From assembly GCA_900404475.1 (NCBI GenBank), contig OUQQ01000005.1, positions 36,512 through 100,511 of the forward strand: a DNA stretch of 64,000 nucleotides. Reading direction: 5' to 3'. The notes beneath the pieces were generated by a model. That model searched no databases. It was given only the letters and a program-made list of their open reading frames with translations, and was not told where the DNA came from. Each line of letters opens with the position of its first letter. Within the stretch, counting starts at the first letter, position 1. This DNA comes from Spongospora subterranea (Eukaryota > Endomyxa > Phytomyxea > Plasmodiophorida > Plasmodiophoridae). The position numbers were made by a program, and so were the translations under genes. Positions 23,105 through 37,300 of the stretch are shown here, one piece after another.

Positions 23105-24479
23105 AACAGCGGACAGATTATCTGTTATCGTTCGCTCTGACGTGCAGGGGCGACAATCTTCGACGGCTCAAGTTATCGGAGATTGGACATAAATTCTTCC
23201 CCGGCGAAGGTGTCAGTGGCGCTCATCTTCTGCGTACTGTGTGGCGAAGGTCAACATCACCTGCTGTTGATTTCAATGGCTGGGAGACGGGAGATAACAT
23301 GAAAACGTGGTTGTTTTGGAAAATGATGAAGTTGTTGATGGGGAACGAGCAACTGTTGTTATAATTCATATTTTGGTGCCGACACTGACGTATCTGCATT
23401 GGAGTGGCCAAAATGACAACGGGAATAGTGTATTCAGGTTCTTGAAAAATATCTCTAGCGTCATCCAGATCATATGATTGCATTACTGCGTTGTGAGCGA
23501 CTCAAAAATGCCCAGCCATATGAAGGCAAGCGACGATCGAGCCGAAATTGACATCAAAATAGCCTTGTGAGATATTCACAAAATATCCTATTTCTCCGTG
23601 ACTTTCTCCTATAAAAACAAAACTCGGTTTTATGCGAACTGTGTGACGTAATTCTTTCGAATTTTTTGGACCAGGTTTTTAATGACCATATCTCACAACT
23701 ACTACAACCACTACTAAAATGCAGTAGATTTAAACTATGTACAGGCTCTCAAACACATAATCGTAATATATTACGATTAACTGCTTGGTCTAGGGATATG
23801 CTGATGCCTGCCAAAAACGGTATGAGCAGTAAGAAGAACTGAGACTCCATGTCATCCATCGCGCGGAGAACGACCCCGCAACGCAACTTCGACAATAATT
23901 GGCGGGCTAGCGCTTTGCTAATAATGTGTGAGACGGCGCGACGCTCGTCTTCAAACTGCTCTTTTACTATGAATTGACTTACGACACTTTTGTCATCAAA
24001 AACGTTTAAAACGTATAAAACGTTCCAAAATATTTTGAACAAAATTCAAATCGCATTTACTCCGTCAGTAAAATTTGTTTGCAAACGCAAAAAACTCGCT
24101 AGTCATGGGGGGAAAGTAACGCAGTTTCTGAAATTTTACTATGCCAATTTCCATCAAATATTAAATATTTTCCACCCATTCACTTCATTTGATGTCCATC
24201 TAGGTGTTGCTGGTAAGAGCCACATCAGTCGTCTCTGTCCATTTTCCACAAAATACCGTTTCCTAAGTAAAAAATAACCGAAAACGGTTAAAACCTTCAA
24301 AACGCTTTAACCGTACTTCAATCACGCAGTTGCTTAGAGTACACGCACGAATAAATTTCCAGCAGTGGTGGGAGCGTCACGCAAAACTTTCCGGGACCCA
24401 GTATCGATTTGAAAATGTCGCGCGACGACAGCAGCTCCTGGTTCCTAAATGCTTGATCATGATCGTGAAGTTGTGCGAA

Positions 24480-24960
24480 ATGAACAGCAACGCATTGACT
24501 CTCGATCTGCATTTGATCTGGTTATTACATACTCGGCCAGATATATCATACGCGGTTGGTGAAGTGGCACGTTACAGGACCTATTTATTCCACAGCAGTG
24601 AAACGAAGGTATCTTAGTATCCGATACATCAATAGTGACAATCACTGGATATTCCGACTCTGATTGGGTTGAGGATCTCGATACTCGCAGATCTGCCTCT
24701 GGTTAATGTATTTCAAGTGAATGGCTCTCCGGTATCATATCGATTTGAAAAACAATCTACTACATCTCTTTCATCATGTAAAGCTGAAACCATTGCCTCG
24801 TTATTTGCAGGATGTGAAGCCGTTTTTGCTCCGTAACGTACTTGATGAGACTTGAATCCGTCCTACACCCGATACGCCCGTCCTTCCCCTGATATCCGCT
24901 TTTTTGTGATCCGTACTTATATAAACTTTTCGATTCGTTGCGCACTTGAAAAACAAGGAT
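24480..24960 (+). pseudogene. Decayed Ty1/copia retrotransposon, RT/RNase H end
   Basis: The frame carries LHTRPDISYAVGEVARY (~24520-24575), the copia reverse-transcriptase C-terminal signature. About 70 bp later comes GYSDSDWVEDLDTRRSASG (24648-24704), the RNase H start. There is an apparent one-base insertion near 24705, after which another frame continues with SPVSYRFEKQSTTSLSS and KAETIASLFAGCEAVF. Further on is PDIRFFVIR, matching the family's H-x-D-I-R-x-H-F-I-R. Gag, protease and integrase are missing, and I found no LTRs. It is a dead fragment. Confidence 0.75.
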
Positions 24961-25397
24961 TTGAGGAAGTATTGTGAAATGGGCTCGATGATTGATGTAG
25001 AGTGTCACGAAATATTGTACGTGTTTACACGACCTCAGTATGCATTCTGTCCGGTGCATTCTGCGAAATATTGTCTGACATGATTGAACTGGATGAACGT
25101 CGATTACCATCACATCGGGGGCTCACATTCCAAGCAACAGAACCAGTTGCAGCGAAATCTTGAATTTCGCGCCAACTTGACAATTTCAAATTGTGCGGTC
25201 TCTCAGATTTATTCCGCGACATTCGTGTAGTTTATTACTGGTGTAGTGCAACTTGTTTGCACTCTGCGCTCTGTGCGCCGTGTACAGAATACCTTTCCAG
25301 TTCGCGGAAATTGCGGAAGACGACCTTAGCAACATTTGCCGGCATTTGCGAGTCGTGGCCCTGGTTTTCTGCCGGTTTGCAGGAAGACTACCCTGCG

Positions 25398-28300
25398 ATG
25401 GAGGGTCCTGGTGGGACAGATTCCATCATTCTGTCATATATCACACAGATATGTTCATGTCTAACCGGAATTATCATCAGCCAGAATGTCGACGACGATA
25501 CCTCAGCGAGCCTGAATGCCTTTGCGACATCCGGAGAGTCAGGTCGTCTTCTTACCGTTGTCGTACTCGCGGAGGAGGAAGGCAGAAGTCCATCGATTTC
25601 GGCGAGTCTTGGAACGCCAAATGCCTCACATCAATCTAAAGTGGTAATGATGTTTATTTGCATTTCTGCCTTTGTCCGAACGTTAGTAGGGGCTGCGTAT
25701 GCTAGCGCTATATCGTTTGCACGATGAACCTTTGTCGAACTTGGCAGAAATTTACAACAATGTGAACGTTTTCCAGATCAACTCAAACCAGTCGGTCAGT
25801 GAGCAATTATTATCACACACGGCCGTAATGAGACAGCAATATCGAGGGTTAGCAACAAACATCGCCGTAAAAGTCGACGAGCTCGAAGCTGATTTGAAAA
25901 AGTTGGATACTCAAATAGTCGCCAAGTTACGACATTGATACTTTTTTTAGATCGTCGTCTTCGTCCAATGTGCCAAACGTAGTTTTGGAAGTTGACCCGA
26001 AGATTTTGGTTTACGCCCATGAAAATCCAAATGCGTCGGCCTCTGGACTCGCAACTACATTAGGCTCAGATGATGCATTTCTTAACTGTCTTCAAAAGCG
26101 ACTTATTGCTTGGAAGAATATAATCCGTTCGTTTTCCAATACGAATCGGGATCCCCTTTCTGGCACCGTGAGTGACGAAGTCAATTTCTGGACAATGGTG
26201 TTTCAGGGAGTGGAGAATATCGCACGACAGCTGCATAGCGTACCCGTCCAGTTAACGTTTGATTTGCTTCGCGAAAAACGCCGATTTTACGCAGTGACTG
26301 GATTTGAAGCTGATTCTGGATTCGATGAAATCAAAGCAAAATCCATCGGTGCGACTCATAGTCAAAGATGTCGTGCACCGCTAACTTATCACCTTTTACG
26401 TAGCGTTTTTTGACTTTTTACGAGACCTTCCAATAGCTGGCATCGTATCGGCAAATTCGATTTCCGATTTAGTTCCGGCGATCCGCAAAATGTTCTCCCA
26501 TTTCAAGCTTGTCAAGCGTTTAGATTACCCTGTAGCTCGGGTTCTCCAGCTGATGCAGTCTTTGTGCCGCGATGTGGCTTTGCGCATAAAGCAATTGGTA
26601 CAGCGACCTCAATGAAAATGACCAGACTATTTAACTTTCCGTGCCAGGTTCATGGATCCGCTTTAACAGGTCCAGATTTTGATTCTTGCGACGCTGTAAT
26701 GTCTTCCGTCCAGGACGTTGTTTCCCTATGGTTGAATGAAGGCCAGACCTTTCGAGACGACATGCGTGAGCTCAGGCTGTTGTCATCATCCAAACAATAC
26801 GTACGTTTCGCTTGAGCCATTGTTCAATGGCGCTAATCAGTGCCTGTAGAACCACGACACTCTTCTTGCGCTCACGGATAATCTCAAATATGACGACAAA
26901 GACTTGAACGACATAATGTCTCGAATTTCTGATTTCCGAATTTTGAGGCAATCATACCGGGATTTCAGATCTTGTTTAGCGGAAAGCTTCTCCGACCTTT
27001 GCGTCGACCTTGACGCGGCCTTGTTAGTTTTCCGAGAACTGGACATTTTGAATGTGTCTTCAACCGCATACCAAGCTGCTGCGTCTTTTTATTCGGAACG
27101 AGTCGATCTTATTGAAATCGAACTAGAAGAGCGGTTGCGTGGGCTTTTAGGTCAGGTCGCGAGCGACGTGAGAGCGCAATTCGTGATTTGTGCTCAACAC
27201 AAAGCCATTCTCGAAAGGCCCTTCATTCACTCTGCACTCAGCCTGTACCAAGAAGGCCTGTTGAACTGTGCCAGGGATGCTATTCGTTCATTACAAGATC
27301 GCTTCGCCAAACGCAGAACCGGTGCAATTAGTTCTCCTTCCACGATGACCCGTGACGTCCCATCGATTGCGGGCTCGTTGCTATGGATGTATGATTGCAT
27401 CAGCATTGACACCATATGTCCGTTTCTCATTGTGTAAGCAGTCGCGGTGTTGAGAGCTCAATGGACCTTTGGCTATCTCGCGTGAGTGATGTTCTTGGCT
27501 CTCAGTGGGCACATCACGTAGATGGTATCTCACTGAAACATGAATGCGATTCGTTTCGACAGGTAACGTTCTGTCGCTCCGACGATTTTTAATTGACCAG
27601 TGCTGCAGAGGATCATTCACCTAAGCGAAAGTCTTCTCGACTCTTGGCAAGACTCTGCGGTTAACATCGGCTTTTCTTCTGATGCCCCACTGTTTGTGGT
27701 CAATGGATACCCAAAAAAACCTGCCCCGGAAGTCAATTTTAACCAGTCTTTAGTAACGCTTCTACAAGAAGCTAGTGTGCTTAACGCCATTTCTTTCCGT
27801 ATTCCATACGATGTCAGGATTGTGTGCGCTGACGCCAGGATAAAGTGCCCTTTTGCAACTCGCTTGGCGGACACTCTTCGAAGTTACATATCGATCATCG
27901 ATGTTATCGGTCAGGATCCTCGATATTTCTCATTTGCATCAATGAAGCGAATCGTCCAAGACCATATACTAGAATGCGGTGGTTTGAAATGGGGGGCTAG
28001 AGGTAGTCGACTGAAAGAGGCTGTTGATGCCCTTTGCCAGTCCGTTGATAATATGCGCCTTCGCTTGATGCTTTTTCGTTCGGGCAACGGCGCCATTGAA
28101 TCTCTCCTACAGCAGGCAGAAGTTTGTCCAGCTGCCGCGATATCTGGTGTATTTGGTGAAATCCAGCAAAGAATATTCTCAATCTCCGAAATTCCCGATT
28201 TTGTCAACTTAGAACAATGGTGTCGCGATCTTGATTTACGTATTGACCAGCTGCTGCGCAAGCGTATAGAAAATGCTATTAGGTGCTGGCAAGAGCAGAT

Positions 28301-31300
28301 AGCTTCCCAGCCGCTTCTTACAATATCCGTTGAAGTTCAAAACAATGCTCTTGCTGTTAAGCCAAGCTTACACGAATCAAGAAGCATTCTGTCTGTCTAA
28401 ATTGCTGTTAGCTTGACGCTAACACAATGACCTCAAATCTTTTGCTGACGGAATTCATAGGTGGGCGAAACTCGAAGGCGTAGTTTCGTGTTTCTATTCG
28501 GTGCCGTGTTTGATGGTTTGGCCCGGTGCATCAAAGTTGCGAGACATCAAACTCCTGTTTGATCAGTCGCAACTTGCTTGCCTTGTTGTTGAGATCAATG
28601 AGGCTTTGTCATGTGCGGAGAGTCATCTCAAATGCTTGCTTAGTATGCAATGTCTATTGGACCTTGATGTATCGTCTTTGCTCGAAACCGTTGAAAATGC
28701 CGCGTCTTGCAGTGACTTACTTTCTGACATGATTCGCGCTCGTTCCCACTTCTTCGAAGGTGATTCTGTCGCGAACTTTTTTGCGGTTCGAGTTGTATCA
28801 TCGGCTATTCGCCCGGAGATTGAGGTAAATAAACTTGAGCTTCATCCAGTAGTCTATCCATCTTTTGAACCTGCTTTAGGAACGCATGAAAGATTTAGAG
28901 AGCAGACTGGGATTGCATTTACAGAAGTTTTTGGTCGCTGAAAAAGCATCCTTACTTGAGGATGTCAACTCATCTCGTTCGGCACTTGAACAGATGAACT
29001 CACATTTCGCCACCGTCCCCATTCCCGAACTCTGCGTTTCTATTAGCCGTATACAGGCTGTAGTCACATCGATGGACCAGTGGCAAGAGCGCCTTATTGT
29101 TGTTGAACGCTGGTCTTCCCATCTTCTTGTCGAATTATCACCAAGCATTGAGTGTGTATCGTCTTCACTTCAAGCTGTCAAACAGATTTTGCAATTGCGT
29201 TTGACCCAGTTACAAGGTTTGGCAGCCAGCGCAATCTCCAATATCGTGGCAGATCGTCGCGCTCAGATAGGTGCGTTTGCGTATTTTTTTTTTTGTAATT
29301 TAGAGCTGGCAAGCTCAAATTAGAGTTTCAGTTGCTGGACGTTGCGTTAGTGAAGAGTGGAATCGCTGTCGTCCTGTTGATGGCAACGAGATTGCGGCTA
29401 ATGCGCTAAATGTGCTGGACAACATGCTTTCAAGGGTCATTCGGATTCGTGATCGACTCTGTATCATTCGTCAAGCGATGCAGTTCTTTAATCAAAGCGG
29501 CTGTAAAATTACGCATACGGAGGTAATGGAATGGGGTCCAATTTTGCGCCAATTATGATTTCTGGAGCCAGGAGCCTCAAGAGCAAGAATGCCAAACTAC
29601 TCTTCAACAAATAGAGGAGGAAATTTGCAGATTGCGTGAGGTTTGGGTACAACTGCTGCCTTGTTGGTCCAAATTTCACGACCTCGAAGCAAAATTGCTT
29701 ATGGATTCAGGCAAGTCGGGGTTTCTGTCACTTTACTTGAGATTTCAGCTCTTTCAGGTGGTGAACCTGTGCGAGTCTCGCTCACCAAATTGCAAACGAC
29801 TCTTACGTCGTTGCCTAATGCAATTCGACTTTTTGAGGCACATAACATGTTTTTGAAACGTGTGGAACACCTTCTGTCTATCAACTCGATTGTGCTTGAT
29901 CTTCAATCGCCAGCGCTTCGCATACAACACCATCGACGTTTAGCAGTGCTCCTCTTTGCTGACTCGAGTGATGTCACTGTATGGTCCAATCTGACGCTAC
30001 AAGACGTTTGGTCGTGCTCATCGAGATTGCTTAAATTGCGAGCCCAGATTCGAGACTTGGTTGAAGAAGCTCAGGTAAAAGGCCACGATACCTAAGTATA
30101 TTGTCCAATAACTGCTGTTTAGGGCGAAAATTCATTGGTATTCTGTCTTGAATGCTGATGCAGATCATTTCATATGCCTTTAGGTCAATTGCATGAACGA
30201 AATGGACAACGAGTTGCAGACTGTTGGCCTAAATGTTGACCGTCACCTTGTTCGAAACTTTTCAGCTTTAGCAACGATTATTTCGGACCAGCTTTCTAAC
30301 CTTTCTTCCATGCGCGTGTCTTCTTATGTGGGGCAGCTGCTCCCAGACATAAACCGGCGGCACGACCAGCTTGGTCTTCTTTCTGATGTTATTCAGGTCA
30401 TATTGCTTTTGTGGCGATGCTTGTAGCTGAACCTATTACCATCATGGTTAGGTGTGGAACGACGTTCAACGGCGTTGGCAATACCTATCAGTTACACTTG
30501 GGGGAACTGTTGTTGATGGCACTCATCTTCCTAATGACTGTCAAAGATTGTTCTCTTCCTTGGACGCTGATTATCGACGATTACTTCTTGAATCTGACAA
30601 ATTTGCAAACTTATACTGCCTCATAACCGATGCTTCTGCTTTTCTTGTCAGATTGCGGTCAATGTCTGCCGTTATCGACATTGTAGAATCACGGCTCGGT
30701 AGCTTCTTATACGAACAACGATTACTATTTCCTCGTTTGTTTTTTATCGGTAAGAGCTTATTTTGTTGATCATTCTTTACTAACATTTTTCAGGAGATCG
30801 CGATCTTCTTGAAATGCTAGGTCATCCAGTTTCTTTTGCTCATGTGACTCCTCATTTGTCGAAAATGTTCGCCGGTGTATCTTCATTCGTCCATAGTGTA
30901 CGCTAAGTATCATTGCTCTTTTATTTTATCAACAGGCTGTTTAGAATTCAGAAACAATAATATCGGGCATATGCTCTCAAGATGGTGAATCGGTTTCCCT
31001 TTTGGAGGCGGTGCAGTTGACACCAACATCCTCTCTCCAGAGCTGGTTAACCGCTCTGGAGTCTCAAATTCGGTTTACAATCTCTTCACTTATCGTTCGT
31101 CTGTCTTTGCAATTGTTTTACTTCAACTTACCTCAATTTTAGGTTTGCGCTGTTGACACATTTCCGAAAAGTCCCTTAGGTTTCGGAGATTGGATGCACA
31201 AATATCCTGCTCAGGTTCTATCTATTTCTGTTCATGTCTGCTAATTCAACAATATGTTTCTCTACCTTTCCTGAACTGAATACGCAGGTTTGGTGGACCA

Positions 31301-34300
31301 ACTACATCGAGAGTTCATTTTCTGTCGGCTTGCAAAATGTCGTCGCCACCATTGCAAAATTATTATCACATTTGTCGGAAAACCTTGCTTTTTGCCACAA
31401 CAGAAAGATCGAGACCTTGGTTCACGACTTGATTCATTTTCGCAATGCAACGCAGCAGTTATTGTCGTCGGACGCTCGTTCGTTGCGAGTGATTCTTTTT
31501 GTTTCGCATGTTTAACCGTAATTCAGCAGTTGTGGAGTCTTCCTGGTCATGGCAAGCATGTCTTCGTTTGTATTTGACGTCCCGTAAACCGGTCGTGGTA
31601 GAGTTGCGGATTGCTGGCGTGTCGTTTGAGCACGGATTCGAGTACATCGGGTGTCCTGAGCCGTTGGTCAAAACAAAGCTCACTGAACAGGTGTTTACTA
31701 CGCTATTGCATGCATTGTATGCGGGTTTTGGTGGTGCTCCTTTCGGGCCTGCAGGTAACCTTAATGCGGATCACTATTCGTCACCTTGTATTTAAACATG
31801 CTTAGGCACTGGCAAGACTGAAACGGTAGATTTTCTGATCTGCTCACAGCTTTGAAACTGATATTTTTCAAGGTTAAGGCTTTGGGGACGTTGCTTGGAA
31901 GGCAGGTATTGGTGTTCAACTGCGATGAATCATTCGACGTTTCTGCAATGGAGAATATTTTTTCTGGCCTTTGCATGTGCGGCGCTTGGGGCTGCTTCGA
32001 TGAATTTAACCGGTGTGATCTTTCTGCTATGTGTTTTGTCATTCACCCATAGAAAATATAGGCTAACTGAGGGAACGTTGTCTTCACTATCGCACCAGAT
32101 TCGGTCGATTCAGGATTGTTTGAGATCTCGACAACCTGCTGTTAATTTCAGCCCATCTACCAGTAGTCGGTCGATTGTGCTCAATAGCAATGTGGGGTTA
32201 TTTATCACGATCAATCCAAATTATGTATGATAACTCGTGGATCGTCGACTATGTGTAACCAGTTCTTATAGGCTGGCCGCAGTTCATTGCCAGATAATCT
32301 GCTGCAACTGTTCCGCTCTGTGCCAATGGCACAACCAGATAATGTTGCAATTGTACAGGTATACGATAGCCATCGTGTTAGGAACTCGTCGTTCCAACAA
32401 TTTTCGTCAGGTTACGTTATTTTCTCAAGGCTTTTGTGATGGGGACTCTTTTGCATCGTGCATGGTTGAACTCTTCAACTTGTGCTGTATCCAACTGTCT
32501 AAACAGGTTATTGGCATTGAAGCGGTTATACCTCTTAATGATCTCCCTCTTTTCAGGCTCACTACGATTTTGGTCTACGAGCTTTGAAGAGTGTCTTGCG
32601 GTCAGCTGGAGAACTTTTGCATGACTGCAACGAAAGGGGGTCTGACGAGTTCAACATCATTTTGAAGGCATTGCATTTCATAATCCTTCCAAAGCTTGTT
32701 GCTGAGGACGTTCCTTTATTTGAACGCTTGCTTAAGATTATATTTCCTGACCACCAGAATGTACCAACAGGTTCATACTTTTGCCTAGTGTTTTTTGCTG
32801 TAATCAACTTGTGTGTAATTCCAGCAAACTTCGGCGCTATAACATCATCCAACATAATCCCCATAATCCCCAACGTTGCGCAGAAGTTAGGATTGTGTCT
32901 CAATCCAACCTGGCATGTCAAGATTGAGCAACTGTCAGATTATGAGGTTGTTTGTTGCTTCGATCATTATTAATTTGTTGCAGATTTACTCTGCAAAAAT
33001 TTCATCGCGGGTTGATTCTCATTGGAGCAGCCGGGTCTGGCAAATCAACACTGTTGAGGATTTTTCAAGAGCTTAGCACGCAGCTCAATCCAGAATCCAG
33101 GTTCCATATCCACATTCTCTCTCCGAAATCGCACTCAAAGAGCCAATTTTTCGGTGCATTCGATCCAATCTCTTTCTCATGGACTGACGGTATTCTATTC
33201 GTGTGCAATACGGCCCGTTTTGCTCAAAGAATTCCAGGGATATTTACTGCATTGTTTCGGAGAATTATCACCACACCTGTTTATCAATCAGACACTCACT
33301 GGATTGTGCTTGATGGAAGTATTGATCCGATTTGGGCTGAGAATTTGAATTCGTTACTGGATGAAAGTAGGGTTCTCTGTCTACCGAACGGTATAGTCTC
33401 CGACCATTATTGGTTTGCGATCAAGTAACTGCGCTCCTTCAGGAGAGCGCCTGGCACTACCTAAAAATGTTCGGATTATTTTCGAAGTTGAGACGTTACA
33501 GCATTCTACCCCTGCCACAGTTTCTCGTTGCGGCATGATCTATTTTTCTGACGATGTCGTTACTCCTGCTCTGCTTGTTGAGCGGTTAATTTCTCAAGTC
33601 GGTTTCGCAAACGAATTTGCAGTTGTTGGTTTTTCATCGGTTTCTAGTGTGCATGGCCGTCATTCAGCGTCGTATTGCGGGATTACTCACCGCTGATAAT
33701 CGCGTGCATCGATTGGCTACGATCGAATATGATGTTGGACGTCATGAAAGGATGTATTTTTCGTGCAACTACGGCTTTTGCCAGTTTGCTTTGGGCCAAA
33801 CGTGCTCTGCTGTGCTCCAAGGTTAGCAGAGTATATTCTCGCTTCATACTACCTACCATGTATCCAAATATGTTGCTTGCTTTAGGACGCGTTTGTTGAG
33901 TCCCGTTACAACGTTCGCGCTCTTCTACAGTCGCTTGTCGTATCGTTCACTATGGGCTCTCCCTCTCAATCCAAACGCAAATTGGTTGATTTCATCGTGA
34001 ATCATGAATTGGGGCAGTCTATGGTAGTGCTAGCTCACTAATAAGGCCATCTACTCTTTGTTCTTAGTATATTCACAGAAAGACCATTGGCCAGACGGAC
34101 CAGATATTACAGATTCAATCAGTTTGTTATTCCTCTGCCCTTCGACTGCAAATTGGATCAGAACCGAGGCGAGTCATAAATTTACAGTATTCGCTTGTGT
34201 AAGTACTGAAGCTCTGGCTTTAGGTTGTAACTCAGACCTTGGTTGCTGATGATGTGTTTCGACCCGATTGTCTCATCGAGTCACCTCAAATACGATCTAA

Positions 34301-37300
34301 TCGAGACCTGTGCACGACTTTTCTACAGTTTAATACCTCGTTCATACTGGTATAATGGTTACATCTCTCAATGTCTGATTACTTATTGACGCAGTGTGGT
34401 CCACCGGGTTCCGGGAAGTCAATGCTCCTGAAGTCCATACTCGCTCAAGGGCATTCATATGAGTTGGTGGAGCTTTCATTTTCCAGTGTCACAACCACGA
34501 GTTCCGTGTTGAAAGCCCTTCATAAGCATTGCGTCCTAACACGAACAATGAAGAGTGATGGGTCATTTATGGTAGACCAATTTGCGTTTACCTGATCTTT
34601 CTCAAACCATATTCGTTTTGTAGAGCACTCTCCGGCCAGCGCTCTCTGGGGTTTCAAAACTTGTTTTATTTTGCGATGAAATTAATCTGCCTATTCCTGA
34701 TGAATATGGCTCTCAAATGGTTTTAGAACTTCTCAGGACACTGATCGAATTAGGTTATGATGAATCGGATTTCTGTTATTATATCTAATTTACTCCTCAG
34801 GCGGTTATTGGGATGTGCAGTCGCATTCTTTCGTTTCAATTTGCGATATAATCGTTGTCGGAGCATGTAATCCAACACAGGACGCGTTTCGATATCCGAT
34901 ATCTCGTCGCCTTCTCCGCCACATCCCCATTTTATTTGTTGATGTTCCTGACAGAGAGTCCCTGATCCATATCTATTCCTGCTATAACAGGGTCTTGTGC
35001 CAATCGCACAATTTTTGCTCTTGGCTGACGTTTATCCAGGCTATATTACGATCGTGCCCTTCGCTGATCGACCAGTTCATCCCTTTGACAGTCGCTATGG
35101 TCGATGCATTTACTTTCGCTCAAAACTGTTTTGCCCCTTTATCAGCAGAATATCCTCACTATGTCGTAAGGTCTCAATTATTATACCTTTGATACCCCTA
35201 ACGAGAAGAAAGTATTCCCCACGTGACCTTACCCGGTGGGTTAGGTCAATTTTGTTTGGGCTTCTTTCATGGGGTCCCATGGCGATTGTCACGCTTCCCA
35301 GACTTATTCAGTTATGGTTACATGAAGGTCATATTGATTAATTTTCCGGGATGATGATGCCAATATTTGTGTATCAGGAACGCGCCTTTTTTGCGATCGT
35401 TTAGTTGACTTCGATTCCTCGTGTCAAATGGACAAAGCGCTATACGCTGCTGCTAAGAGTGTTTTCTTTCTTGATCAGGTTGCATCTCCGATTTTCGATG
35501 TGCTGGTCTAACATTGTCCTCTTCCTTCAGGCAGCGCTTGATTCATGCTTTGACAAGCCCATACTGTTTTGTTCTCTAATCAAACAGCATTACGAACCAG
35601 TTACCACTGCTGATATGCGTGCGTTTATGACTTCTAAACTTGCCTCATTCAGAGAAGAGGTTCTCGATGTTGACATCGTCATGTCTGTCTCTTGGAATAT
35701 TTCAAAATCTGCATTCAGTGTCCATACAGGTTCGATGCACTTGTTGAACACGTTGTCCGAATCAGCAGGGTCGTCCAACAACCATTTGGTCACATATTAC
35801 TTTGTGGATCTAGTGGATCTGGGAGTAAGTTAGGGACTTTTGAGCGTTTGCGCTGCTGACATTGCACTTGCGCAGAAACACTTCTCTCGCTCTTTGTCTG
35901 TTGGATGTGCAGCATGGAAGTCGTTCAGATTAAGTTGCATGGTTCATATTCGCTTACCGAATTTTGTGGTGATTTACGACGTGTCATGCGTTTGGCAATT
36001 CAATCACCCGTCGCGTTTATTTTCGACGAATCAAACGCTGTTGAGTCGGGATTCCTTGAACAACTCAACGAGTTGCTTGCATTCGGAGAAGTACTATACC
36101 GCTTGAATAGTTACCATCATTTTCACTCAATTTCGATAGGTTCCGGGGTTGTTCGAAGGAAATGACCTAACTGCACTACTGCAAACTTGCAGGAACGCCA
36201 TTGATCGGCAATCCACACCTGTAATCAGCAAAAATTCAATTGTTTTCAAATCAGCCTCTGAGTTGCGTATGCAGATTACCTTTGATGTACATTCCGATGA
36301 AGCTGTTTATGCATGGTTCTGTGGTCAAGTTCAACGCAATGTTCATGTGATTTTTACAATGAACCCTGCGAATGACGATTTTTGCAATCGAGTCAAAACA
36401 TCGCCTGCGCTGTTTAACAGATTCGTTGTTGATTGGTTCGGTAGGGGTTCTCCTTGGTTCGATCTATCCAGTGTGATCTCACCAGACATTAGGTGATTGG
36501 TCCGAACAAGCATTTCGTCAAGTTGCGATTCAGATGCTGTCCGTTTCTGACTGTCCAGATGTTAAAAAATCTCTCGATTCTATTACTGTAATTTTGTTTA
36601 ATTTTCCAAATTCTTCGTTGCGAACTTCTTTGTTCACCAGAGTACTTTTGTGACATCACATTTTCACGCCATGGAAATATCTGACATGGTCCGGGCCCAA
36701 AGGCATTCGCGTTCTACGTATGTGACTCCTCGACATTACGTCGACTTGGTTGCAACGTTCCTAAAACTGGTCGCTGAGCGGCAGGACACTCTAAACAGCG
36801 GTAAATATACTATTGTTTTACCTCACCGCCAACGTATCTTTTACGTCTGATATCAGAACAAAAACATCGCGTCACCGGATTAAACAAGCTGCGGGATACC
36901 GAAAACAGCATTTCCTCAATTCAGGTGGAATTAAATCGCACCAGAGCGGATCTGTCCAAGGTATTTACAAGAGTTATCCGCTTTTTCCTTCCTTACTGGA
37001 TCATAGCATATTGAAGACGCCAATTTGAAACTTGAAGAAATTATGAAAGAGCAGGCATTAACTGAACGTAAAAGAGATGAAGCTATGATTATCTCAAACG
37101 AACTCAAAAATCGCCGCGATGAAATTGCCACCAAACAGTTGACTATCAAGGTAAACTGCCGATCTATCATGCTCATCTGTTTCAACCTCGGTGTTTACAG
37201 GCGGATTTAGCCCATGCTGAACCTAAACTTGTTGCTGCTAGGGACGCTGTTCAGTCAATAAAGAAGTCGACGCTAGACGAAATACGCGCGTTCAGGTTTG

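Larger units (their letters stand above)
20789..25397. other. Gene-poor region with mobile-element debris
   Basis: This 4.6-kb stretch lacks a recognisable host gene. It holds an open frame that may be of mobile origin (22640-23104), an upstream helix-rich frame with one internal stop (~22057-22297), and a decayed copia reverse-transcriptase/RNase H fragment (~24480-24960). Between 20789 and 21600, and between 23105 and 24300, I see nothing beyond short AT-rich frames. Confidence 0.55.
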
